Source: SHZL01 sp963708905 (GTDB lineage Bacteria; Pseudomonadota; Gammaproteobacteria; Xanthomonadales; SZUA-36). From it: DNA of 64,000 nt. Each line of letters begins with the position of its first letter. The stretch's first letter is position 1. The notes below the pieces were generated by a model. The model had not been told where the DNA came from, did no database searches, and was given only the letters and a program-made list of their open reading frames with translations. The stretch lies in assembly GCA_963708905.1 (NCBI GenBank), contig CAVPUV010000040.1:90220-154219 (forward strand), read 5' to 3'. Below are positions 53,380 to 62,135 of the stretch, in pieces. The translations under genes and the position numbers were made by a program.

Positions 53380-53748
53380 TCAGTGGGCCTTTTTCTTGAA
53401 CTTGTCCCAGAACGTCTTGTGCATCAGGTCGGTGAACTCGCCGGCATCGAGGAAAACGCCGTGCCCCTGCGGGCAGCTTTCATAAACGACGTGCGGTTGA
53501 TCCGGGTCGGTCTGCTGTTCCATTTCGGTGCCGCATTGCGGGCAGCGAATGTCTCTGATTGCGTTGAATTCTTTACCGGTCTTTGCTTTACCTTCGTCCA
53601 GAATATAATCCGCCATCCAGGTTTCATTGCGCAGGAAAGCCAATTCCTCGGGTTGAAACCACAGGCCCTTGCAGCTGCTGCAACGGTCGATTTCCAGCTC
53701 TTTGAATGACGTGATTTCCATTTCGGCGAAGCATTTTGGACAGTTCAT
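53380..53748 (-). CDS. Zinc-ribbon (zf-TFIIB) protein
   Basis: This 122-residue protein has two zinc-ribbon units of the zf-TFIIB type. In the first, CPKC at residues 3-6 pairs with CSSC at 23-26. In the second, CPQC and a later CPQGHG serve as ligands. The segments CKGLWFQPEELAFL and GHGVFLDAGEFTDLMHK are the family tail pattern, seen twice. The function is unknown; nucleic-acid or protein binding is likely from the fold. It is 53 bp downstream of the HExxH gene in the same direction. Confidence 0.85.
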   Translation of the reverse strand: MNCPKCFAEMEITSFKELEIDRCSSCKGLWFQPEELAFLRNETWMADYILDEGKAKTGKEFNAIRDIRCPQCGTEMEQQTDPDQPHVVYESCPQGHGVFLDAGEFTDLMHKTFWDKFKKKAH

Positions 53749-53801
53749 TTTCTTGGTTCCTGGTGTGTGGTTGCAGCGCTATTCTAGGATCAAAATCGGA
53801 T

Positions 53802-54308
53802 TCATGCCAGCCGCAACTGGTAGCTCGGCATGTCCAGCGAAGTAATGAGACCGTGGTGGAGCAGCCAGTGCCTTGCGTCCTGCGCATCCTGTTCAAACCA
53901 GGCCTTGGCGCTGCCGAGCCGGAAAGAATAGCCCCAGGCATCCATGTCCCTGAACATGCGTTCCCGGCCGATACCGGGCAGGGTATCGGCCAACAGGATC
54001 TGCAGGTAACACACCGCGTTTTCCTCGTCGTAATCGCCACTGGCATCCGTATTCAGTACCCGGCGGCGCGTCGCATCCATGCAGATGTAATGGCAGGCCT
54101 CATGCAAGACCGAATGAATGGGCGTATCGCTTCGCGCCAGCAGGCGCCGCCCCACCAGGCCGGCTTCTTCATCGCCCCAGAACGAGCCCTCGATGGCAGC
54201 GCCATCCGGACCCATCTCCATCAGCAGGCCATACTGTTCCAATAGCACGGCCAGCGCGTTGTGCTCATAGGCTGAAAGGCGCAGAACTTCATCGGGATGT
54301 TGTTTCAT
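53802..54308 (-). CDS. Small HExxH-containing protein, putative metallopeptidase
   Basis: This 168-residue soluble protein contains HSVLHEACHYIC. His69, Glu70 and His73 fit the HExxH zinc-peptidase motif, and a downstream acidic stretch (GDYDEENAVCYLQILLADTL, about residues 92-111) could give the third ligand. No signal peptide or membrane segment is seen, so it should act in the cytosol. I do not recognise the family. Substrate is unknown. It starts 88 bases from the divergent histidine kinase gene. Confidence 0.7.
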   Translation of the reverse strand: MKQHPDEVLRLSAYEHNALAVLLEQYGLLMEMGPDGAAIEGSFWGDEEAGLVGRRLLARSDTPIHSVLHEACHYICMDATRRRVLNTDASGDYDEENAVCYLQILLADTLPGIGRERMFRDMDAWGYSFRLGSAKAWFEQDAQDARHWLLHHGLITSLDMPSYQLRLA

Positions 54309-54396
54309 GGTTTGGCGCCAAAAGCATAACGCATGGCTCGGGCTGGTTTAATATACTGTACTTGATGTCGGCAGCAAGGATTTCCTCAGGCGATCA

Positions 54397-55566
54397 ATGT
54401 ACTTCAAGACCTTATTGGCCGGTCACTTCAAGCCCATGGAGTTGTTGCGCTATGCGGGCCTGTTTACCTGGGGGTGCGCTTCCATACCGCTGCTGTTCAT
54501 GTCGCTTATTTATGACACCCCGCTGGACACGGAGCGCTACGTCGGCTGGTGGGTGCTGCACCTGGTTTTCGGACTGACTTATTGGAACCAGGTACGCGAG
54601 CTACCCATTCGCTCACCGGTGTGGCATCGCTTGTCGATCGTTCTGGTTCTCACCGGCAGTGCCCTGGGGGTGAGCAGCATGGCGCAATCGGGGCTGGGCG
54701 GAATTCTATTGCTGATTATCGCCGGCCTGCTGCCCTGGCTGCTGGCCCTGGCGCCTGCAATGGCCTGGCTGGTGGGCCAGAACGTTCTTCTGGCGCTGAC
54801 CCTGAGCACCATACCCAAAGTGAGTTTCGCCGATGCGGCCCTGACCGCAGGCTTGTTCCTGGGTATCTCCCTGTTCGCTTTCATGAGTTCGCTGGTGGCA
54901 CTGCGGCAACATGCGGCGCGGGACGAACTGCGCAAGGTCAATTCGGAGCTGCGGGCTACGCAGGCCTTGCTGACCGAAAACACGCGAATTGCCGAGCGAG
55001 TGCGCATTGCGCGCGAGCTGCATGACCTGGTGGGGCACCATTTGACCGCCCTCACGCTCAATCTCGAAGTGGCCACCCACCTGGCAAACGGCAAGGCCCT
55101 TGAGCATGTGCAGCAGGCGCATTCCCTGGCCAGGCTGCTGCTGGCCGATGTGCGGGAAGTGGTCAGCGACATGCGTGAAGACGACAAGGTCGATCTGGCA
55201 GCGGCATTGCGCACGCTGGTCGAGGGTGTACCCGAGCCGCAGATTCATCTCGACCTGCCGGCTGAGCTGGCCATGACTGACCCCTTGCGCGCGCAGGTAT
55301 TGCTGCGCTGCGCCCAGGAAATGATCACCAACAGCGTGCGGCATGCACAGGCGCGCAACCTTTGGATCCGCCTGCTGCTGGACGAGGACGGTGTTGCCAT
55401 GACCGCGCGTGATGACGGCCGGGGTGTTGATGTAGTCGCGGCTGGCAATGGATTGCGTGGCATGGCTGAGCGGCTGCGTCAACTCGGTGGTGAACTTACG
55501 GTAGAATCCAGCCCGGGCGCAGGTTTCTCCCTGCATGCCTGGGTGCCTCTGGAGTCAGTGACATGA
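54397..55566 (+). CDS. Sensor histidine kinase, NarL/LuxR-partner type
   Basis: This 389-residue kinase has an N-terminal membrane domain of about six helices (residues about 15-170) and no sizeable periplasmic sensor loop. A short coiled coil follows, then a HisKA_3 dimerisation helix with His209 in IARELHDLVGHHLTALTLNL. The ATPase domain has the N-box CAQEMITNSVRHAQA and G-box DDGRGVDV. It resembles DesK-like kinases that sense membrane state (inference). It overlaps its response regulator gene by 4 bases. Confidence 0.92.
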   Translation: MYFKTLLAGHFKPMELLRYAGLFTWGCASIPLLFMSLIYDTPLDTERYVGWWVLHLVFGLTYWNQVRELPIRSPVWHRLSIVLVLTGSALGVSSMAQSGLGGILLLIIAGLLPWLLALAPAMAWLVGQNVLLALTLSTIPKVSFADAALTAGLFLGISLFAFMSSLVALRQHAARDELRKVNSELRATQALLTENTRIAERVRIARELHDLVGHHLTALTLNLEVATHLANGKALEHVQQAHSLARLLLADVREVVSDMREDDKVDLAAALRTLVEGVPEPQIHLDLPAELAMTDPLRAQVLLRCAQEMITNSVRHAQARNLWIRLLLDEDGVAMTARDDGRGVDVVAAGNGLRGMAERLRQLGGELTVESSPGAGFSLHAWVPLESVT

Positions 55567-56207
55567 TCAAGGTGATGCTGGTCGATGACCAGAACCTGGT
55601 GCGTAAAGGTGTGCGCAGCCTGCTCGAACTTTCCGCGGAAATTGTCGTGGTTGCAGAAGCCGCCGATGGCATGGAAGCAGTGCGCACGATTCCGCAAGTC
55701 AATCCGGACGTGGTGCTGCTGGACATGCGTATGCCGCATATGTCGGGGCTGGATGTGCTGCTGGCCCTGTCGGCAGCGGGTACGCTGCCGCCCACCATCA
55801 TTCTCACCACGTTTGATGATGACGAACTGGTGCTGGCGGGCATCAGGGCGGGTGCGCGTGGTTACCTGCTCAAGGATGTGGCTCTGGCGGATCTGGTGAA
55901 TGCGGTCAAAACCGTTGCCCAGGGCGGTTCGATGGTCAAGCCAGTGGTGACGCAGCGATTGCTGAAAGGTCTGGAAAATCTGAAAACCGATTTCTACAGC
56001 CTCGACCGGCCGGATCCATTGACCGAGCGGGAAACCGAAATTCTGCGCTTGATGGCGGGAGGTTACAGCAACAAGGAAATTGCGAATTCACTGGGCGTGG
56101 CCGAAGGCACGATCAAAAATCACGTGTCCAATATCCTGTCTAAAATGGGCGTGCGTGACCGCACCCGGGCAGTGCTGAAAGCCTTTGAACTCGGTCAGAT
56201 CCGGTGA
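55563..56207 (+). CDS. Response regulator, NarL/FixJ family
   Basis: This 214-residue regulator has a receiver domain with phosphorylated Asp54 (DVVLLDMRMPHMSGLDV) and acidic Asp8-Asp9. The LuxR-type DNA-binding helix-turn-helix contains TERETEILRLMAGGYSNKEI and TIKNHVSNILSKMGVRDRTR. It is coupled to the kinase gene. The ABC exporter genes begin 109 bases downstream, so they are natural candidates for its regulon, though no operator is identified. Confidence 0.94.
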   Translation: MIKVMLVDDQNLVRKGVRSLLELSAEIVVVAEAADGMEAVRTIPQVNPDVVLLDMRMPHMSGLDVLLALSAAGTLPPTIILTTFDDDELVLAGIRAGARGYLLKDVALADLVNAVKTVAQGGSMVKPVVTQRLLKGLENLKTDFYSLDRPDPLTERETEILRLMAGGYSNKEIANSLGVAEGTIKNHVSNILSKMGVRDRTRAVLKAFELGQIR

Positions 56208-56316
56208 CGCGTGAAAAATATATCCAGTACGCTGAAATTTTTGCCCGCTCTCGTGGTCAGTTAGGGGCAGAATGGGATCCACCAGGAAATCACACCAATA
56301 AACAAGGTAACAATTT

Positions 56317-57252
56317 ATGAGTGAAGTCAGGATCGAGGCACATGCCCTGACCAAGCGTTATGGCAGTCTGACGGCGGTCAGGGATCTGAATTTCAGTATT
56401 GAATCGGGCGAGGTGCTCGGTTTTCTCGGCCCCAATGGAGCAGGAAAATCGACCACGATGAAGATGCTGACAGGCTTTCTGGCGCCTACATCGGGTACGG
56501 CCTCCATTAACGGGCACGACATTATCAGTGATTCACTGGCGGCCAGGCGCTGCATCGGTTACCTGCCGGAAGGCGCGCCTGCTTATGGCGAAATGACCGT
56601 GCGGCAATTCCTCGAGTTCATCGCCAGGGCACGGGGCTTTTGCGGCGGCGAAGTGGCGAAGTCCGCGGCTGCCGCCATGGAACGCCTCAACCTGCAGCGG
56701 GTGCCCGAGCAGCCGATCGAAACACTATCCAAGGGCTTCAGGCGCCGGGTGGGACTGGCCCAGGCCATTCTTCACAATCCCGATGTGCTGATTCTGGACG
56801 AGCCTACCGACGGTTTGGACCCGAACCAGAAACACGAAGTCAGGAGCCTCATTCGCGAGATGTCCGCGGCCAAGATCATAGTCATTTCCACCCACGTGCT
56901 GGAAGAAGTCCATGCCTTGTGTAACCGGGCCATGATCATTGCCGATGGCCGTTTGCTGGTGGATGATTCTCCGCAGGGCTTGCTGACTCGTTCGCGTTAT
57001 CACAATGCCGTCACGATGGTGGTCGATCAGCCGGAACGGGTGGCCAGTGTCCTCAGTGAATTGCCCGAGGCGCGCAAGGTGGAAATCCGGGAAGGGGAGC
57101 TGACGGTATTTCCGCACGGCGGCGTTTCATTGTTCGAAGTGATTTCCGAGAAGGTCCGGCAACACCAATGGGTGGTGCATGAATTGCGTTTCGAAGCCGG
57201 CAGGCTGGACGAAGTATTTCGCCAGATTACCTGCGGGGAGGGTGCACGATGA
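56317..57252 (+). CDS. ABC exporter ATP-binding protein (GldA-like)
   Basis: This 311-residue ATPase has Walker A GPNGAGKST, the modified signature LSKGFRRRVGLAQAI, Walker B VLILDEPTDGLDPNQ and the switch histidine in VISTHVLEEVHAL. The C-terminal extension after residue 220 is typical of ABC-2 exporters. It overlaps the permease gene by 4 bases. The order ATPase, permease, GldG-like, DUF4340 matches systems related to Bacteroidetes gliding GldAFG, but here the role is unknown. AAGGTAA lies before the ATG. Confidence 0.9.
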   Translation: MSEVRIEAHALTKRYGSLTAVRDLNFSIESGEVLGFLGPNGAGKSTTMKMLTGFLAPTSGTASINGHDIISDSLAARRCIGYLPEGAPAYGEMTVRQFLEFIARARGFCGGEVAKSAAAAMERLNLQRVPEQPIETLSKGFRRRVGLAQAILHNPDVLILDEPTDGLDPNQKHEVRSLIREMSAAKIIVISTHVLEEVHALCNRAMIIADGRLLVDDSPQGLLTRSRYHNAVTMVVDQPERVASVLSELPEARKVEIREGELTVFPHGGVSLFEVISEKVRQHQWVVHELRFEAGRLDEVFRQITCGEGAR

Positions 57253-58013
57253 GTCGCACCAGCACCCAGGTTTCCGCACGCGCTGCGATTGCCAATGTTG
57301 TCCGCCGGGAACTGTCCGGTTATTTTGCCACCCCGGTAGCCTGGGTATTTATCGTGATTTTTCTGGTCATGTCCGGTGTATTCACGTTTTACATTGGTTC
57401 TTTCTACGAGCGCGGCATGGCCGATCTGGAGCCTTTTTTCCAGTTCCACGCCTGGCTCTACCTGTTCCTGGTGCCGGCCATTTCCATGCGGCTTTGGGCC
57501 GAGGAAAGACGCTCGGGGTCGATCGAACTGCTGCTCACGCTGCCGCTCACAACCTGGCAGGCGGTTGTGGGCAAGTACCTGGCGGCATGGTTGTTTATCG
57601 GGCTCGCCCTGGCGCTGACCTTCCCTACCTGGCTGACGGTGAACTACCTCGGCGATCCTGATAACGGTACGATTGCGGCCGGGTATATTGGCAGCTGGTT
57701 GATGGCGGGTGGCTTTCTCGCCATTGGTTGCTGTCTTTCCGCCCTGACCCGAAACCAGGTGGTGGCATTCATTCTCAGCGTAGTGGTGTGTTTTGGTTTT
57801 CTGCTCAGTGGCCTGCCCATGGTGATGAACCTGTTCAGCGGCTGGGCGCCGCAGGGTGTGCTCGACATGATTGCCGACTTCAGTTTCCTGGCGCGTTTCG
57901 CCTCGATTTCCAAGGGGATTCTTGACCTGCGGGACATCGTTTATTTCGGCCTGGTCATCGTGTTCTGGCTGCTGGCGAATGCCGTCGTGCTGGAACTGCG
58001 GAAAGCAGAGTGA
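57249..58013 (+). CDS. ABC-2 type permease (GldF-like)
   Basis: This 254-residue protein has six membrane helices with the ABC-2 pattern: VVRRELSGYFATPVAWVFIV, LYLFLVPAISMRLWAEERRS and SIELLLTLPLTTWQAVVGKY. It would form the channel with the ATPase encoded upstream. The stop overlaps the GldG-like start by 4 bases if the GTG is used. The exported substrate is unknown. Confidence 0.9.
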   Translation: MSRTSTQVSARAAIANVVRRELSGYFATPVAWVFIVIFLVMSGVFTFYIGSFYERGMADLEPFFQFHAWLYLFLVPAISMRLWAEERRSGSIELLLTLPLTTWQAVVGKYLAAWLFIGLALALTFPTWLTVNYLGDPDNGTIAAGYIGSWLMAGGFLAIGCCLSALTRNQVVAFILSVVVCFGFLLSGLPMVMNLFSGWAPQGVLDMIADFSFLARFASISKGILDLRDIVYFGLVIVFWLLANAVVLELRKAE

Positions 58014-59881
58014 GGGCGCCGGTCATGCAGAAAAAATCACTTTATTTGTTTGCTTCCCTGGGCCTGCTGGTCATCCTGTTTGCTTCCCTGAGCGTCTTGT
58101 CCGGCCGCCTGTTGCGCGGCGTGCGCGTCGACCTTTCCGAAAACCATCTGCACACGCTCAGCACGGGAACGCGGCACATTGTTGAAGAATTGCAGGAACC
58201 GGTAAACCTGTATCTGTTCTTCTCCGAGGAAGCGAGCCGGGACCTGCCGCAGATCAGGAGCTATGCCAAGCGTGTGGATGAATTGCTGGATGAATTGGCC
58301 AACCGCAGCAATGGCAAGGTAAAGATTCATCGTGTGGATCCCGAGCCATTCTCCGAGAAAGAAGATGACGCGGCCCGCTTTGGATTGCAGGCGGTACCGG
58401 TTGATGCCAGCGGGGCAAGCCTGTATTTCGGCATTGCCGGTACCAATTCGCTGGATGACGTGCAGACCATGCCGTTCCTGCAACCGGCCAAAGAGAAGTT
58501 CCTCGAATATGACCTGGCAAAAATGATTTCTTCATTGGGTAATCCGCAGCGCAAGACCATAGGCCTGATATCGAGCCTGCCCATGGATGCCGGATTTGAT
58601 CCGGCCAGCCAGAGCATGCGCGAACAATGGGTCGTTTACGAGCAGCTGAGTCAATTGTTCAAAATCGAGACCATTGATGCCAAGGCCGGCGCGCTGCCGG
58701 ACGATCTGGATGTCCTGCTGCTGGTGCATCCGCGCGACCTGGATGACAACATGCTCTACCAGGTGGATCAATTCGTCCTGCGTGGCGGGCATCTGCTGGC
58801 GTTCATAGACCCACTGGCCGAGACCGACCGGGGCGATCCGGCAGACCCGATGGCGCAGATGCAGGCAGGCAGTTCGTCCACGCTGGGCCCCTTGTTCGCA
58901 GCCTGGGGTGTGCAATTCGACCCGCTGAAGGCGCTGGGAGATTTGCAGTATGGCATCGGCAATGGGCGTCAACGGCACATAGGCATCCTGTCGGTTCCGA
59001 CCGCAGGCATGAACGCCGACGACGTCGTCAGCGCCGATCTCGGGGTGGTGAACTTTTCCTCCACCGGTTGGCTGCAAATCAAGGAAGGAGGTAGCAGCCA
59101 TATCGACGTGCTGGTCGAGAGCAGCGACAACGCGGCGCCGATCGACACCTCGCGCCTGCGTTTCCTGGCGAATCCGGAGGATCTGCTCACCGGCTTCAAT
59201 CCAACGGGAGATCGATATCCGCTGGCCGTACGGATCAGTGGCCAGGTCTCATCCGCCTACGAGCAGGCGCCGGAGGGAGCCGTTGCGGCTGAGCACCTGG
59301 CGCAGTCCGCAGAGCAAGGCATCAACGTGATCCTGTTTGCCGACACCGATGTGCTGAGCGATCGTTTGTGGTTACAAAAACAACCTTTCCTCGGCCAGAA
59401 CCTGGTCAACGCTTTTGCCGACAATGGTAATATTGTGGTGAACGCAGTGGATAACCTGCTGGGCAATCGTGACCTGATCAGTATTCGTACCCGCGCCAGT
59501 TCGGTTCGTCCCTTTGAGCGCGTGAATGCTTTGCAATTAAAAGCCGAGCAGGAATATCGCGCCACCGAGGAACGGCTGCAGCAGGAACTGACGGACACCG
59601 AACACAAGCTGACCGAGTTGCAGGCCGCCCGTGCCGGAGACGATCTGCAGGTGTTGACCGAAGAACAGCAGTCGGAAGTGAAGCGTTTCATGGATCGAAA
59701 GCTGGAAATTCGTCGTGAGCTGCGGCAGGTGCAGCATGATCTGCAAGTCGATATCGACAGGCTCGGCACCCGTCTGAAACTGTTCAATATTGCACTGGTA
59801 CCGCTGCTGGTCATCGTGGTCGCGGTGATCTACAGCCTGCGCCGGCGCAGGAAACTGTCCCGCCAGCTTGTCCAGGAGTGA
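58010..59881 (+). CDS. GldG-family ABC transporter auxiliary protein
   Basis: This 623-residue protein has an N-terminal membrane helix (LYLFASLGLLVILFASLSVL) and a large periplasmic ABC_transp_aux domain. Blocks include LSENHLHTLSTGTRHIVEEL and LLLVHPRDLDDNMLYQVDQF. A coiled coil runs at about 510-590 (ERLQQELTDTEHKLTELQAA). A second membrane helix is near the C-terminus (IALVPLLVIVVAVIYSLRR). The start may be the GTG at 58010 or the ATG at 58025. It probably links the exporter to periplasmic partners. Confidence 0.87.
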   Translation: MRAPVMQKKSLYLFASLGLLVILFASLSVLSGRLLRGVRVDLSENHLHTLSTGTRHIVEELQEPVNLYLFFSEEASRDLPQIRSYAKRVDELLDELANRSNGKVKIHRVDPEPFSEKEDDAARFGLQAVPVDASGASLYFGIAGTNSLDDVQTMPFLQPAKEKFLEYDLAKMISSLGNPQRKTIGLISSLPMDAGFDPASQSMREQWVVYEQLSQLFKIETIDAKAGALPDDLDVLLLVHPRDLDDNMLYQVDQFVLRGGHLLAFIDPLAETDRGDPADPMAQMQAGSSSTLGPLFAAWGVQFDPLKALGDLQYGIGNGRQRHIGILSVPTAGMNADDVVSADLGVVNFSSTGWLQIKEGGSSHIDVLVESSDNAAPIDTSRLRFLANPEDLLTGFNPTGDRYPLAVRISGQVSSAYEQAPEGAVAAEHLAQSAEQGINVILFADTDVLSDRLWLQKQPFLGQNLVNAFADNGNIVVNAVDNLLGNRDLISIRTRASSVRPFERVNALQLKAEQEYRATEERLQQELTDTEHKLTELQAARAGDDLQVLTEEQQSEVKRFMDRKLEIRRELRQVQHDLQVDIDRLGTRLKLFNIALVPLLVIVVAVIYSLRRRRKLSRQLVQE

Positions 59882-59885
59882 AAGC

Positions 59886-60974
59886 ATGAGCAAGAAACAT
59901 TTTTCATGGCTGCTGGTGCTTACCGTCATCATTGCCGCCGTCATCTTTCTGATGCCTGGTAAAACCGGTCATGAAAGCGAGTTTGCAGTACGGCCGCTGA
60001 TTGCGGGGCCGGAGACATGGGTAAACGATGTCAGCAAGGTGCGGATTGTCAAGGCCGGGAACCAGACGGTGGCCACGTTAAGCCGTGGGGAGCAGGGCTG
60101 GCGCGTCGAAGAAGCGCAATCCTATCCGCCGGACTGGGCCAGGTTGAAGGGCATGCTGGCGGCGCTGGCGCAGGCACAGGTCATTGAACCAAAAACCACC
60201 AATCCGGCCTATTTTGAACGGCTTGGTCTGATGGATGTGGCGGATGCCGCAAGCAGCGCCGTCATGGTGGTGATCGGCGAAGGTGATAAAGCGATCACGT
60301 TGTTGATAGGCCATGCCGCCCAGGGCAGGCAGGGACAATATGTCCGTTTCGTCGACAACGATCAGGCTTTGCTCATCGACCGGACTGTCGAGGTGGCAAC
60401 CGAAACCCGGGATTGGCTGGATCGTTCCATTATCGACCTGAAAGAAGCCGAGGTGGTGGAGGTGACCATCACCCATGCGGATGGTGAGGAGGTCAGCGTA
60501 CGCAAGAATTCGGCAGATGATCAGAACTTCACTTTGCAGGGCTTGCCCAAGGGCCGGGAAATCCAGTCCAGCTGGAGCGTGAATGCACTGGGCGCCAGTC
60601 TGTCTGAGCTGGTTCTCGACGAGGTGGTGGCTGACAGCCAGATCGACTGGTCCCAGGCCAACCATGTGCGCGTACTCACGGCAGACAGTCTCGAGATAGC
60701 TGCCGAGCTGGTGAAATCCGGCGAAAAAACCTGGCTGCGGTTGACCGCGGCAGCTTATGCGCCGGAACAAAAGGCGGAACCAAAAGTGACCCAGACAGAC
60801 CAGAAGAAACAGGATGCGGAAACTGTGGAGGAATCGGCCACGGCAGAGCTCGGCAAGCGGGTGGAGTCCATCAATCGCCGTGTTGGCGGTTGGGCTTACG
60901 CCATTCCGGAATACAAGTCCGAGGTTATGAGCAAACGACTGGAAGATTTGCTCAAACCCCTGAAGAAAGACTGA
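59886..60974 (+). CDS. DUF4340 membrane-anchored protein
   Basis: This 362-residue protein has one N-terminal membrane helix (FSWLLVLTVIIAAVIFLMPG) and a periplasmic DUF4340 body with repeated beta motifs (VRIVKAGNQTVATLSRGEQG, VTITHADGEEVSVRKNSADD). A charged linker rich in K, E, D and Q lies at about 297-330. AGGAG lies 8 bases before the ATG at 59886. DUF4340 proteins regularly follow GldG-like genes, as here. Function is unknown. Confidence 0.85.
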   Translation: MSKKHFSWLLVLTVIIAAVIFLMPGKTGHESEFAVRPLIAGPETWVNDVSKVRIVKAGNQTVATLSRGEQGWRVEEAQSYPPDWARLKGMLAALAQAQVIEPKTTNPAYFERLGLMDVADAASSAVMVVIGEGDKAITLLIGHAAQGRQGQYVRFVDNDQALLIDRTVEVATETRDWLDRSIIDLKEAEVVEVTITHADGEEVSVRKNSADDQNFTLQGLPKGREIQSSWSVNALGASLSELVLDEVVADSQIDWSQANHVRVLTADSLEIAAELVKSGEKTWLRLTAAAYAPEQKAEPKVTQTDQKKQDAETVEESATAELGKRVESINRRVGGWAYAIPEYKSEVMSKRLEDLLKPLKKD

Positions 60975-61002
60975 ATGTGCGGCTAGAAACCGGTAGCGAA
61001 CC

Positions 61003-61638
61003 GTGAGCCGGCTACGCTACAGCCGACGCGCGGCCGTGGATCATCTGCGCAGCCAGTGCGCGCACCTGGCCAGCTTTATCCAGCAGCGCGGTCCCTTGAA
61101 GTTGCAGGTTGGCCGGGAACCCGACCTTTTTTCCGCGCTGTCCCAGGCGATCGTGTACCAGCAGCTTTCCGGCAAGGCGGCGGCAACGATTTACCGCCGC
61201 TTCAGCGATCTGTTTGACGCCGAGGCGCCGGACGCCGCGACTGCGAACACACTGACGCTGGCACAACTGCGGTCGGTCGGCTTGTCACAAAACAAGGCCC
61301 TGGCCATCCTCGACCTGGCAAAAAAGTCCCTGGATGGAAGCCTGGCGCCGATGCGCCGCATCGCCCGCATGAGCGACCTGGAAGTGATGGAGAATCTGGT
61401 CCAGGTACGCGGCATCGGTCCGTGGACCGCGCAGATGTTTTTGATTTTCAACCTGGGCCGTCCGGACATCATGCCGGCTGCCGACCTGGGGGTGCAAAAA
61501 GGCGTGCAGGCCATCTATCGCATGAAAAAGCTGCCACAACCTGAACTGGTCTTGCGCCGTACGCGGCATCTCGCTCCTTTCCGTTCGGCGGCAAGCTGGT
61601 ATTTCTGGCTGGCAGCCGATACCCCGTTGATGTCTTGA
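61003..61638 (+). CDS. DNA-3-methyladenine glycosylase II-like protein
   Basis: This 211-residue HhH-GPD enzyme removes alkylated bases from DNA. The helix-hairpin-helix is LVQVRGIGPWTAQM (132-145), and the catalytic aspartate is Asp161 in IMPAADLGVQKG. It lacks the N-terminal domain of AlkA, so it is the short type common in proteobacteria. The start is GTG at 61003. Sequence around the active site fits the 3-methyladenine group rather than endonuclease III, as no Fe-S cysteines are present. Confidence 0.9.
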   Translation: MSRLRYSRRAAVDHLRSQCAHLASFIQQRGPLKLQVGREPDLFSALSQAIVYQQLSGKAAATIYRRFSDLFDAEAPDAATANTLTLAQLRSVGLSQNKALAILDLAKKSLDGSLAPMRRIARMSDLEVMENLVQVRGIGPWTAQMFLIFNLGRPDIMPAADLGVQKGVQAIYRMKKLPQPELVLRRTRHLAPFRSAASWYFWLAADTPLMS

Positions 61639-61670
61639 ATCCCGCTGCCGCCGGGCGCATCTTGGACAGC

Positions 61671-62135
61671 ATGAATCTTCTTGATCAATTCGTCCTGCAG
61701 CATGTCCAGCTCAGTGAATTGCATGCTGAACTGGTCAAGGTCTCCAAGCCCACCGGTGCGCAGGAGGCCAAGGTGGAGTTCAATCTGACGCCGCGTCTGA
61801 TGCAAACCGATGCGGGTAACCACCTGCCTGCCTACCAGGTCAGCGCGCGACTTTCCTGCCAGGGCGGCAGTGCAGACTCACCCGGCCCTTTATTCAAGGC
61901 GCGGGTGGGTTTCGAGGCGATTTACCAACAGATCAGCGGAGACGCTCTGGATATCGCCCAGTTCACCTCCAACCACGCCAGCCTGACGCGGCAGTTGTAT
62001 CCGCTGTTGCAGCATGAATTGCGCGGGCTGTTGAGCCGCCTGGGTCTGGAGCAGATTCATCTGCCTTTTGACCTGCCGGCACGGGTGCAGGAAGGCTCCG
62101 TGCATGCGGTGCAGATTTCGGGGGCGGTGCACTGA
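61671..62135 (+). CDS. SecB-like protein of unknown function
   Basis: The 154-residue protein from ATG 61671 resembles SecB in length and pattern. A beta-rich first half (VEFNLTPRLMQ, YQVSARLSCQGG) is followed by FKARVGFEAIYQQISGDALD and by LTRQLYPLLQHELRGLLSRL and GLEQIHLPFDLPA, close to the SecB C-terminal plan. The sequence is not a clear SecB orthologue, so the link is structural inference. Its last 79 bases overlap the convergent peptidase gene. Confidence 0.6.
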   Translation: MNLLDQFVLQHVQLSELHAELVKVSKPTGAQEAKVEFNLTPRLMQTDAGNHLPAYQVSARLSCQGGSADSPGPLFKARVGFEAIYQQISGDALDIAQFTSNHASLTRQLYPLLQHELRGLLSRLGLEQIHLPFDLPARVQEGSVHAVQISGAVH

